Shown here in pieces: positions 23,611 through 35,829 of a stretch of 64,000 nt of DNA. The stretch is from Hyaloperonospora brassicae (lineage: Eukaryota; Oomycota; Peronosporomycetes; Peronosporales; Peronosporaceae): positions 1-64,000 of the forward strand of contig CANTFL010001488.1 of NCBI GenBank assembly GCA_947650285.1. Reading direction: 5' to 3'. The stretch's first letter is position 1; every line of letters begins with the position of its first letter. The translations under genes were made by a program, and so were the position numbers. The notes under the pieces are model-generated. The model saw only the letters and a list, made by a program, of their open reading frames with translations, searched no databases and was not told the origin of the DNA.

Positions 23611-26600
23611 GGGTCACTTCGTGCAAGGAGAATATTTGTAGGGATAGACGACACACTGCAGTAGATCTATAGTCTCCGGTGAGCACAGTACTGATTCGTA
23701 GTTTCATCAGCTCAACATTTTACAGCATTAAAATGTTTTCAAAGAACATGTTTCGACTTTTTTCCAAGTTTGTTTACTGGCTACCTGACGTCAGGAAAGG
23801 AGTTTTTTTAATCAAGTGATTATCCTAAATTGTTTTGCCGGAGATCAAGGACTTTATCTACAACCCCACCACCTGCGATCGGATGCAGAAACACAGTAGA
23901 GGATAAGGTACAAAGCCGCAAGACGGCTTAAGTAGTCAGAAGTTCAAGCGGGTCAAGTATCTACGTATTGAACAATATAATATCCTATAGGTCAGGATGA
24001 CTCATGTCAAGCACCTTGCAGTTATATCCGTGACCGTGTAAAGTCTTCCGTTCGATTTCCCCCGACCCCGTTGCAAATACAGTTAGCTTTTCCATAGACA
24101 CGGGTTTGCCTGGAAGAGTGCATCCCGACCTACCGACGGGTACACACGGTGATAAGAACAGTCTCGAAATGGGGTACCCCTCCGGTATTCGATTGTGGGC
24201 GCCAGTGGAGATCCGGGGTCGCAAGAATAGTGTGATCGCCGCTCCACCAAAAAGTAGTGAGAAGCGTTATTTGAACCCTCAGATTTAAACTCAAAAGCAT
24301 TAAAGTGTTTTTTGGACCACTTCATGTGACAATCCTCATGACTTAGCGAATTGACCTTCTCTTTTCCGATAGAACGTAATACGAAGTAAGCCACTGCATA
24401 CATTTTATTACGGTTGAGCTTGCGTCAAATCATGTGAGGCATAATTTCCATTATACACGGACGATCTACTACCGAGCGGTTATTGTAAAATAAAAATCTG
24501 TACATACAAATACATCGATGAACTACATATACGAATGACCGAGTGATGCTTGAAATTATTATAGTTGGTAGAGATGAGAAACGTTGTGAATCGTGTATCC
24601 CAGTGAGGCGAAGGGTTTTTCGTGGATGGGAAAGGGCTGGATAGGATGCATAGCGATACTTAAAATTAGTTTGAGCGAATTATTGAGACATACAAATGAG
24701 AGTGCGAGAGGAATTGTGAGCGGTCCAATGACTCAAATATCTCGCTCGCGATCCATGGATCGTGATCGCGATAAATTTCACAGATACGAATCATGAGAAC
24801 TGGAACTGTGTAAATACATGTATAGGTGTAAGGTGTTGTAATACCGCTTTTTGTCGAATAATTATGTACCAGTAGTAAAAAAGGTCAAATTGTGGAGGGA
24901 AAGATGTGCTAAAATGCGGAGGAGTATCAACCGCGCGATCCTCGTATTCCCTCTGTGATACTTGAGAAAAATATCGTGGAATAAATTTGGACCACACAAA
25001 TATATATGCACCACACTCTTCGATAACGATCGCACTTTGATCTCGATCCCGCGACCTGCGACTTGCGGTATAACTGTTTAATTACCTAATGTGGACTACA
25101 TAAATATAAGTGGTGCTTCTGTGAGTTCACAACTTGTGGCATTCGATCCGGAAATAACGACATGGAGTGTAGTAGCTTCTGTGGTGAGGCCGATCTCGCA
25201 AAAATGCTGAGGTGAGGCGCTATGTTTAATTGCCCATACTTGCCGACTCACCGAGGGGGTAGTTCGACCCGTACCTTACTGTATAGTCCTTCGCTTACCT
25301 TTTTTACCCGTTGTTGTGTCTGGCTTGATCCTGCTTAATGGCGTTGAGCAATGGCGATTACGATCTTTTTTATGGGATCGAGGTTTATTTTCTGAGTCAA
25401 AAAGCTTCACACAGAGATCAGGTGTTCTTGTGTCGCTATCTCGCGCGTCCAGTACTGAAACCCCCTTGCTTTTAATCTTCTGACCACTTGAGCCGTATCG
25501 CATTTTTGCCTCTAGTCCTATCCTTTATGCGGCGCCAATGCTAGTCGAGTTTTGTAAGAACTTCCCCGATCTGGGTCTTCTGTACCGGGATCGGTCTTCT
25601 CGATCTTGGCCAAACAACAAAAAATGGGTCTTCTCCGTTGTAATCACGCGTGCCTTCCGTCTTAAGGAAGCCACATATTTTGCTTGGAGAACAATAGCGC
25701 TTATCGTATGTAAAATATGAAAATACGAGTCCGAATATTAACCAAATAAATTACAAGCCCATCTATCATTTAATCTATCAAATCCGCAGGATACCTTCCA
25801 ATCGGTTATCACTTGTACGTTAGCTTGTCTCCCTGACCACATGCAAAATTTCCGGTCGCTATATAACTTATTACTTCGAAAAGCGCTTTGATGGACTCCC
25901 CACGCAAAATTTCATACTATCTGTAATATCACGATTGTGTCACAAATATTAGGATAGTTTTTTTAACTTAGTAGCAACGTTTTTAGTAATTGCGCTTCAT
26001 ATATTTAGATAAACTTTGTGGTAGTTGATCGGACCTCTTCCACCGAATCTTTTAATTTTTACTCTTTTGGGCCATCCCATACACTTATCTCCAAATCTGT
26101 TCTTTAGTTCATATTTCCAAAGATATGATTCCCTATCACACATCCAAACCTCGATCTCAACTGCTTCTTGTTGTTATGTAAATGGGTGATTGTTGACTCA
26201 CTGCTTGTCTATTCTCAACTAATTTACACAACCATCTCACATCCCGTTATTGTAAGATTCACTACTTCATATTCGTTAGGGCGAATTGATTCGGTACAAT
26301 GGTAGATCCGGTGGTATGGGTCAGATCACTGACATGTCATTCAAAGCATCACTCCAATCATTATATGCCCCTTCCCGCAAGAAAAAAGCATCCTCAATCA
26401 GAATACACATATTCAGGAATAGTTTGACGTATGGCTTGATCTTGTTCCACGCTCGACACCAACAAAATGTAGCCTTAAGCCGAGATCGTTCAACTTACAA
26501 CATCCATCGATCTTAACGATAATAAAGAAGCTGAGTTTTTGGTGATCTACTGTCAGGAATCAGGCTCTTGAACACTTTAAGTAGACAGGAATCGATTGCG

Positions 26601-28990
26601 TAATCAGCGAATTGACTTTGCCACACTTTTGTCTTAGTTTGACGAGCCCTTTTCAGATTTCGAACTGCTTTAACGTCTACACGCGTCGGTAGTTGTTGGA
26701 AAGGGTGACATAGGAACCCTGAGTTCCGATGACAGCGATTACATTGATGAGTAATACATTACAGAATTTTTTATACAGGCGATAAAATTCTCGACCTATT
26801 CCTCTCCCTCCAGTGCGAGTGAATGCAGTACTCCTTTTGTTTCGATAAAAGATTGCTAGACGAGTCAAGTCATGAATTGTCAAGTAGATAAGTAACATAA
26901 TATACACAATACCATCTCAAAGAATTTCAGAGAAATTTCGTAACATGTCTTCAATTAGTGCGCGTGGTCAAACGAGGTGTTTCGCCAGAATCGACAATGT
27001 TCTCCTACACGATCAAGTTCAGCATCGACTCTATTCATCGAGAGGGATGCAGCCCGTACTACCTCGAGTGTACAAGGTGCGCGAAGGTACATAACTACGC
27101 AAAAAGTCCACACTTCAGTTTTAGGTCGTCGAGGCGTAGGTAACGGTTCGGGATCGCATCTGAAGGATCCCACTTCACCAGAGCAGTTCTGCATCCTCGT
27201 TATCGGCACGAATTGTGCCTTAAAGCGACTATTGTATAAATAATGATATCATTTTTCATCAGACTAGTGAATCGACTTGGCTAGCCCCATTACATGGCTT
27301 TACGGCAAATAGCTGCATGCATTTGACCACATAAAATGAATTTTGTCCGAGATGCACATACTTACTTCCCACGTTCAATTACCGTGTCATATTATCATTT
27401 TTATTGTTTTGCACGTCAAAGCATATGGGTACAATATCGTAGAGGCTAAATGACTCATTCCGAAGTTCTCAATTTTGATCGCCATTTTAATAAGGGCTGA
27501 CGCTACCCCATGCACGTGTTTATCTCTTTATTGGTCAATTCTACTTATCAAAAAGATTTCATTTATTGGTAAACCGTAGTATACGTCTTAACACCATATA
27601 TATCGAGTAACAGGTATATATTGTTCAGTAGTCAAACATTTGAGCCGACGACGGCGAAGTAGAATTGGTCAATATTGAAAGTACCATAATCAACTAATTT
27701 TCACTCTATATTAATATTACATAACGTGATGATCCAGGAAATTTTCATATAAAATTCTAAGACATAAAATTAATGCAAGGGTTTGATGCGCGTTTCTCTA
27801 AAACAAGGATAATTGTCAAATGAGTAATGATTTTGAGTCAATTCTTGTTAAAGTTGGCGCTAGACTTCAAATCAAGCGCTTTGTATTGCAAAAGGTATAC
27901 TTGTTAATAATTGCTTACATATAAAAATTACTGCATGATCGGTACGTAACTTATACTGCAGAAGTATTCTCAAACTCGATAACGTATATCAATTATTGCG
28001 GCTTATTATGAACATCTTCACTACTGTAATTTTCCTAAACAATCATAAATTGAATATTAAAAGAATTTCGAATTCTTGTCATGAAAATAAACGAGCTTAC
28101 GATAAATGCGACTTAACTCATAAAAATTTTGGAGGTTAGGATGTGTCAAACTAGGACTTTTTTGCAAATAAGTTGCATGTACGACCGCATCAATTTCCAG
28201 TTTATCCGTCGGTAATTAATGGATTCGACATCCAAATTAAGCACACACTTGTTTGGTTTGTCCTTTTAGTAAACACTTAGTGCCATTTACAGGTGAAATG
28301 TGATTGTCCAATCGCCACGTCCTAATGTATTTTGCTCGCGAAAAAGCTTCTTTTAAATAGAAAATTGATACCAATTATGACAAAGCTGTATTTGCATAGG
28401 TTGTTTTTCTCACACAAATGGTCACGCCAAGCTTGATAAAAAAAGTGCCTGATATGATACTATATCAGCTTTCTGACATCTAAAGATTTAAGATGAAAAT
28501 GAAGCAGACTTGTCAGCGATAAAAAAACTCAAATAACGGTTACGTAAGACAAGGTTGTTGCACGTCTGAGCTATAAAAAATTGAAAAGATAGAGGTTAAT
28601 TTTGATATAAAGCTAAACAGAAGAACAAGAAGTATCGAGGCATCTTGGTTGTAGGTTTGTATGCTTATTTCATGTAGTTCGTGAAGCTATTCGGAATAAA
28701 TCTCTCTAATTATCAATTTTGATATACGCAGCTAAATGCTGAGACATTTTACACTTTCCACATTTCGCTGCCGAAGACAAGAGCAACTAGGATAATTATA
28801 ATATATTTTACTTTTAGCGCGATCTATAACAATAACATTTGAAATTGTAAGTTTGATGAAGAAATCAACAAAGGCCGCCAATAATTTTCGAAAACAAATG
28901 CCGTAGATAATTGGATAGATTATTTTTTACATCCTAGTATACTCAAAGTAATGTGGTACACATAAAATCACACGTCCTTAATCGTTTTTG
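23611..28990. other. AT-rich gene-poor region
   Basis: Only short open frames without recognisable domains. Three slightly GC-richer islands (23985-24290, 25250-25720, 26955-27240) carry 60-90 codon frames on one or both strands. They may be worn gene or transposon fragments, but I could not assign them. No tRNA or rRNA was recognised. Confidence 0.5.
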
Positions 28991-28999
28991 ACTTTTCCT

Positions 29000-29720
29000 T
29001 TTACGGCCCTGACCAACCTTCGCCCTTGTTGAAAGCCGCGGACAGGGTTCTGCGCTTGCAGTCGCCAGTTGCGGGCGCAGACGCGAGATATGAGCACGTT
29101 AAAGCCTCTTCGTATCGGTTGAGGCTGTAAACACAATAGTTCGATGTCAATGTTCTTGATATTAATGGTATTGCTTTTGATGTTGTTGTTTCAGTTGCTA
29201 TTGTTGATGTTGCTGCTGCTGTTGCTGCTGCTGTTGCTGCTGCTGTTGCTGTTGTTATTTCAGTATATATTGTTGATGATGCTGCTACTGTTGCTGCTAT
29301 TGTTGTAGTTTACGCGGTTGCTATCAATCTTTTCTACTACTGGGATTGCATTTCCGCGCTCATCGGCTTTATGCGTCGACTTGGTCCGTCGCTGTTCCGC
29401 AGCTGGCGACGTCGACGCGGGCCGAGTCCGTTCTGACGTCGGTGGAGTTTGATTCGCAGTCGAAGTTGGAATACGAGGCGCAGTGGGGCCTCGAATCGTA
29501 GACGCAGCAGCCGTAGCAGCCGCAGATGACGATGCAGTTGCGTGTAGCAGAGGTAAAGGCACGAGATGGAGTCGTTGCAGTCGATGGGGTCGCGTGCACT
29601 AACGCCCGAAACATGCGCGTGCTGGGGCTCAACGACGGACAGTGTACATGTGCGCGTGCTTGTAGCTTGAAAAAGACGAGTTTAGTGCTGCTCATACCGA
29701 GCTGCGTTTAGGATTAATGG
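29000..29720. other. GC-rich island with a trinucleotide microsatellite and Ser/Thr/Pro/Ala-rich open frames
   Basis: A compositional island in AT-rich DNA. At 29170-29310 it contains a long TTG/CTG (TGTTGC-type) microsatellite. To its right, minus-strand frames at 29260-29562 (100 codons, rich in Ala, Ser, Thr and Pro, then an Asn/Ser tail from the microsatellite) and 29369-29695 (108 codons) overlap each other, so at most one is real. This may be the remnant of a low-complexity protein gene. I recognise no family. Confidence 0.3.
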
Positions 29721-32700
29721 CACGGTTGATTAAAACGATAGTATTTACGCTACTTTCACAATCAAAAGCTAGTACCTACTGTGAGTAGTTAGACTAGATT
29801 GCATCGTGCTCATATAAAATTTCGTTGAGATCCATCATATCCAGAACTAGAAGTTGTATCGATTTGCTGTACTTAGGTTAATTGAAGTGTGGCTGCCTCA
29901 TGATCCTCAACATGAGAGTCAATTGAGTATACTAATACGAAGGGAATTTTTATATTTTCCAATTATCTGAAGCATATTTGGTATTTTGATAAGTAAATGG
30001 GGCATTGTTTCTTACTTATTCGATGCGTAACGAAATCTTCAGAACTTTGCCATAACCTCGCGATGTGTATGACATTCCTCTATCAGTCGTTGAAAGTAAC
30101 AAAGCTCTACAATTGAATCATAAACTCGTAAATTAAGGTGAATTTAAATCAATATTTATAGGTTTGGTTGCTAGTTAACATTGCTAATGCTGTATAACTA
30201 AACGGGATACCATTGACAAAAGGATGTAATCGTCACGACATATAATTGTATAAATAAAGGAATCATTTTAAAGTGTCATAGAGATTGCGATGTTTCCAGC
30301 TACATGGATGCCTGCTGCATCCATTGATGAAGATTATCTGTTTAGATAACTTACCACTCCCGGCGAAAATGATTGAATTCTCACCACGAGTATAAATTGA
30401 TAACCCTTTGGTTCCAGCGACAGTGGTGATTTCCTCAGCCTCTAGGGTGGGAGTAGAAGGGTCTGAAGATAATACTTACGAGTTCTAGATGATAATGACG
30501 CGCATCAGGTTAAGGTACTTCAAACAACACCATGCATTAATCAGCTCCTATTCATTTTAAAAATTAAAGGTTAAATACGATCGAAGTGAAATTAGTTAAA
30601 TATTGAAAAAATGTTATTATCTAAGCAACTAGCCATGTGACCTAGAATTTGAAGATTGTAAATCAGACATATTGACGAACTGCTTACAAGAAATTGCTCT
30701 TAATTACAGAATGTACCCTACATTCACAATAGACTTTGTCTATATTCTGACAGTCCCTAATCTTGTACAGAGGCGTTTACTGGTATATAAAAGCAAACGA
30801 TATATCACAATTTCAACGCAAAATTTAAGCACGGGCACCACCAAGATGGATAATGGTCCAATTTGATTTTTGGCTAACAAAACAATATTATCTGAATTAT
30901 GTTTATGCGAAAGTTGTTATCAAATTATTGGTAACCCTAAAGTGCTTTCTTTAAGAGAAATTCTTAACCATCGCAAATATGACCAATATACGCTCATGTT
31001 GCGGGAGCATTCCGTATAGTTGTAAAAATGCAGTGCGATGTCAACATTTATTTTGAGAACCTACCTTGACTACAGATGTGGATTATTCTTGAGTACCCTC
31101 CCGTGTAATGACCGTAATATATGCTCGTGACCATAACCATCTCGAATATACAACATACCTGTGAAAAATTCACGTGTATGGCGATATCCAAATAGTCTAA
31201 AACTGTACAAAAAGCCTGAGCTACAAAAGTGTAAGTGCTGATTCAATTCTTAAAGATAAAGCATCAATGTTACAAATAACAGGTTCATATGACATAATGA
31301 TCGTGCATCTCCGGCTGTTTCAGGAATGTTATATTTCGCGAATATGTTTGCGACTTCCAATATATGTGAAGACGTTCTTTGACAATGGCAGAAAGGGACA
31401 TCTTTTAAATTTTTGTAATATGCCGAAAGAGGTTGAGTGGCCGTACAATTTCGCAATTTAAAGCGTGGCTAAATGAATTTCATGTTAAAATTTTATATTT
31501 GTCGATGGCAGTGTTTTATATCTTCTCACAAATGCAAATGAAACTATTATATCACGCATAAGCAACGAAAATAATCAACAATATTTGAGCTTATGAACAA
31601 ATTAATAAGAATGAGTCGGCCAGTTATTAGGTAGTGGTGAGTAATTGAAGAGATTTTTATTGCAATATCATCGTGACTGACGAATTTCGTATGGGAGAGA
31701 GCGGTAAATTGACGGTTAATATAAATGTGCCTACTATCCAATAATCTGAGAATAACCATAGCAAAAGAACATATTTATTTGAACAATTTAAAGTACATTA
31801 TGTTGTATCAGATCAGGCCTTAGCATGATGGACAAATCAACGACCACATAATTAATATTGATTAGGTAAGACACGATCGACAGCGCTCTAAACAATGTCA
31901 AGGGCTGTAATGTGGTCTAATGAGGGCGCTAGAAGCCAAGAAGCATGATTCGAATGTCATGAGCTCAATATGATATTCAGAATACTCGATCGCGATTTTT
32001 AATCCTTTGTTAATGATCGGAATGCTTATTGAAACCCAAAACCAAAAATACCGATCACGAGTCCCGAAATGTCCAACCGTTATGGCCCATCAATATAGAT
32101 ATTTTTAGTGATTTAAGATCGATTACTAATAATAATATACATGATGTATAGAAACGGCTGTACTTTGGCGCTTTAAGAGACTCAATTGCGATACGCAGAG
32201 ATGAGATTAGCTTTAAATACCGAAGACACATGGACAATTTACGACACTTTTAAATTACGGCCACGGATCTTTTAAGTAGGCATTGTCTTGATGTCAACAT
32301 TTCTCAGGGTTCAATAACGTATAAAGGTGCACGCAAACAATTCTTTCGAGTCGAATATGCTAGTATAATAACAATATTGAGAGTCGGAATGCTACAGAAA
32401 ATTCACCGTTGCATGTCCACAAAGGTAGATCGAAATTGTTAGCAATAGCGATATGTGCAAAATACGATCCAACGCAGTGGACACTTACGTTACTGATGAA
32501 TATCGCGAGACGGCGTTATTAGTCTAAATTATAGCAGATTTTATATTGTATAGAAGATCGCGAAATGTACAGAGGTTTAAAAATTTGGTACCCCAAGAAC
32601 GGCCACAACCATGTGAAACGTATGAGGGCATGCTAATCTTGAAATCGATAGTCATTGATCAACGACATCTAGCATAGGAAATTTTGCCCTACTGACGGGT

Positions 32701-35700
32701 GCACAAGGTCAGTGAGGTAGCTTTTAAACAAATAGGTATATTTTTCTTGCAATCTGTCTGTCTGGGTGCCACGGTAGAGTTGAAACGCAATCATTTTGGA
32801 AGCACCGCAATACCACATTTCCCTTTTTGTACGTTTTCTTTAATAAGTCGTTGCAGTAAATGATAAAGGGAACATGCCTATGTAATCAATCACTTTTGAA
32901 TGATTATACGGGTCACATTTGTTAAACTTTAGGTATACCGTATACAAATGCTGAAAAGTGTCGTCGGATTGATAAATTTAGTTATAGGCGCTCCCGCGTA
33001 GAGAATGGCTGTAAATGGAGGGTGGGAAGGAGTTAGACTGTTGTATGCCATTCGTTCGGTGTGTCAATATTATTAAGTATCTTAAGTAGTGTTATATTGC
33101 AATTGTACTCTTGCGATACAAAACTGAAGGAGTATTACTTGTAGAGGTGACATTCAGAGACGCTCCACTATTGGATGATATAGGCTATCATAACAATTAA
33201 ATCAGCCCACCAATCGCTATTAGACGCGCTCAATCAGTTGAAAATAAGAATATACATCAATCATATGTAGTTCAACTTCGTTTAAGCGAGATAAACGAGG
33301 GTTTATTTCGATATTCCACTAAGTATAATACAGTTTTACTGGCTCGCAGACTCTAAGGAGTTGATTTCTCATAAATCTATTTTCTCTGCACGTACAGTGT
33401 AGGTGATGGGTAAAGGACACACTCTTGTGATGTATTGGGCACACACCATTGCAATGTATTGGTTCAAGTGTCTACCACTTAACGGGTTCAAAATGTGCCC
33501 TGGACAGAAAATAGCTAAATGCGTATTTTTTCACACATACGCGCAGCATGGCGCCAAGTCTACCCCATATCTTTTAGGCATAAAAATATATCGCCATCGT
33601 CACCATACAACAAATAAGTAAGGAGATCGACCGCGAATTGTCCAACAGAGATGAATAAGAAAACGATACAATGCTGATTGCGATTTTGTCGGTGTTTGAC
33701 CCGCGTTGTAAATGTTCATCGTATGTCCCTGCAAACGATGGTATTATTTTGTGTAGCATGCTTGAAAGAGGTATATATGAGTAAATTATATATATAGAAA
33801 GACTAACGATTCCATGTAGCAAACAATATATATGTGCTGAGAGTTATTTGTTAAAATCGATTGCAAATGCCAAGCTGCGTGAATTTGTGTAATCTAAACT
33901 ACTCGTAGTTGTCCTCCGTGCCTTCCTTGTCCTTTTCAATGTTGCAGGTTGACCGTTGCTTTCGCCATTACTTATCGTGATACTGATCACTCCAGGTAAA
34001 TTTTAACCACATACATTGCTGTACTAGCCGATGATGATGCCAGGTCCATGGGTAGACGCAAGATTATGAGAGGAAACAATGCATGTCAGTGGTAGTGGTT
34101 AACACGTCAACATATTTGGCTGTTCACAACTATCATCACAGTACGCAAGTACTAGTACAACCAGCAGCGAAGAGTCGACTGCTGAGCTGGAGAACTCCGG
34201 CGCGCATAAAGCTAGAGAGCGGACGCGTCGTTAACTGAAGAAAATTCAAATCTCCAACTCACCACCCATGCTATCGTACTCAATCAGATAAAAGTCTCTA
34301 GGATTTAGCTGATGCGTTGTTACGGTTCCGAGCCGTGAAAAAGCGGGTATATATCAACGAATTACTGCAGTCGCGGCTACTTCATACTCGACTGCAATGC
34401 ATATATTTATCTCCGTTATTTCGGAATGGATATTAAATAGCGTCGATAATCAAAAATCATAATATACATATAGTGGTCAAGTGATTACAAAACTACGTAT
34501 CGAAAGACACAGGATGCAAGTTATCCAATTAATTTCTTCGTAAGTATTGACGCTAGTTTAACTTTTAATGCCAATATTGCTTCAGCTGATAAAAAGCGAC
34601 GGCCTTCAGCGACCACAGCATTCTCTTTATCGTCTTTAGTTACCGTCGCCATAAAGCCCGTTTTTACAATCCGCTGAAATTGTCTCTTCTTGTATTGTCC
34701 TAATCGAATAAATTATATAATGCTCCACTTCCTTTCTCTGCTCAGCTATTAATTTATCGACACAGCTTCTACTGTATCTGTGTAACGGGATGATCCTGCT
34801 AAATATAATTATCATTTCATAAAATGTATTTTTTTGAGAACAATGTGCTTTGAGGACGATAAAGGCCGTTCTTTAATTCAGCAACGTGTAGAATGCGTGA
34901 TGAATTCGCGCCATAATGGTAAGCACGTATTCATTATGCATGTAGTTAAGAATATCAAAGTAGGGTGATATTTCAGATAGTATGTAGACTACCAACCACA
35001 AATAAATGAAATTTGTATCCACATCGAATCTCGTCCATTGATTCATGTGTGCTTCGTCAGCGGTCGTGTGCGTTGCGTTTTTATATATCCACTAGTACTG
35101 ATAGCATTGTAAGCTTATCTTGTACAGTAACACAGATGATTTATGAAAATAAGCTGCAGTGGTAACACATACGTCGAGCTGTCGATGTCTATGTTTTATT
35201 GAAATAATTATGCAATATATTCCGTACTTCTTTTTTATGTAGTCGAATTTTGTCGAAAGTATTCTTCGATATAAAACGTGTCATGCACGACACTCTATTA
35301 AGTACACCGGCAATAGTTTAATATACGTAACAGCGCAAGCGAACATGGCGACAAACATGAACTTGCGTGAGTTCAAATATGGCGATGCGAAGGTAGACGC
35401 AGTAAAGTCGATCTTGCGAGTGATACTTATGTGCACGTGAACCATTGTAACTCCGACCCATGACTCTTTCTTCTCCACAAGTAATATCTGCTTTTACATC
35501 CAATAGCGGGAGGGTGTCGATTAAATGCTTGATTATAGAGATTCGATAAGCAGCATGGGTCAGGCCTAGCACTTTAGAAAGTATTCATTTCACTCGGTCC
35601 GAGCTAAGTTCGTGTATACATATGACATATTGGTGCACACACAATTAAAAATACTCTTGAAATCGTCTTGTATTAATGCAGCAATATATATTAACAAGCC

Positions 35701-35800
35701 GCTATGCCATTCTCTAGCATAGACACTGTAATGAGAAAGTCACATACCAATGTCCTTAAGCATAATTGTTCGTATCGTCTCTGTCAGTCACGTTCGTTCT
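29721..35800. other. AT-rich region without supported genes
   Basis: About 6 kb of AT-rich DNA with scattered open frames of 60-84 codons and no domain signature. A short GC-richer patch at about 34130-34240 stands out but has no coding interpretation. The stretch separates the array from its diverged relative. Confidence 0.6.
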
Positions 35801-35829
35801 AGCAGACAAAATGGCCAAAAGTCGTTTCT

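Noticed and set aside
20619..35800. tRNA or 5S rRNA genes
   Set aside because: I looked for B-box-like GTTCGAATC and internal promoter patterns and saw no foldable candidate.
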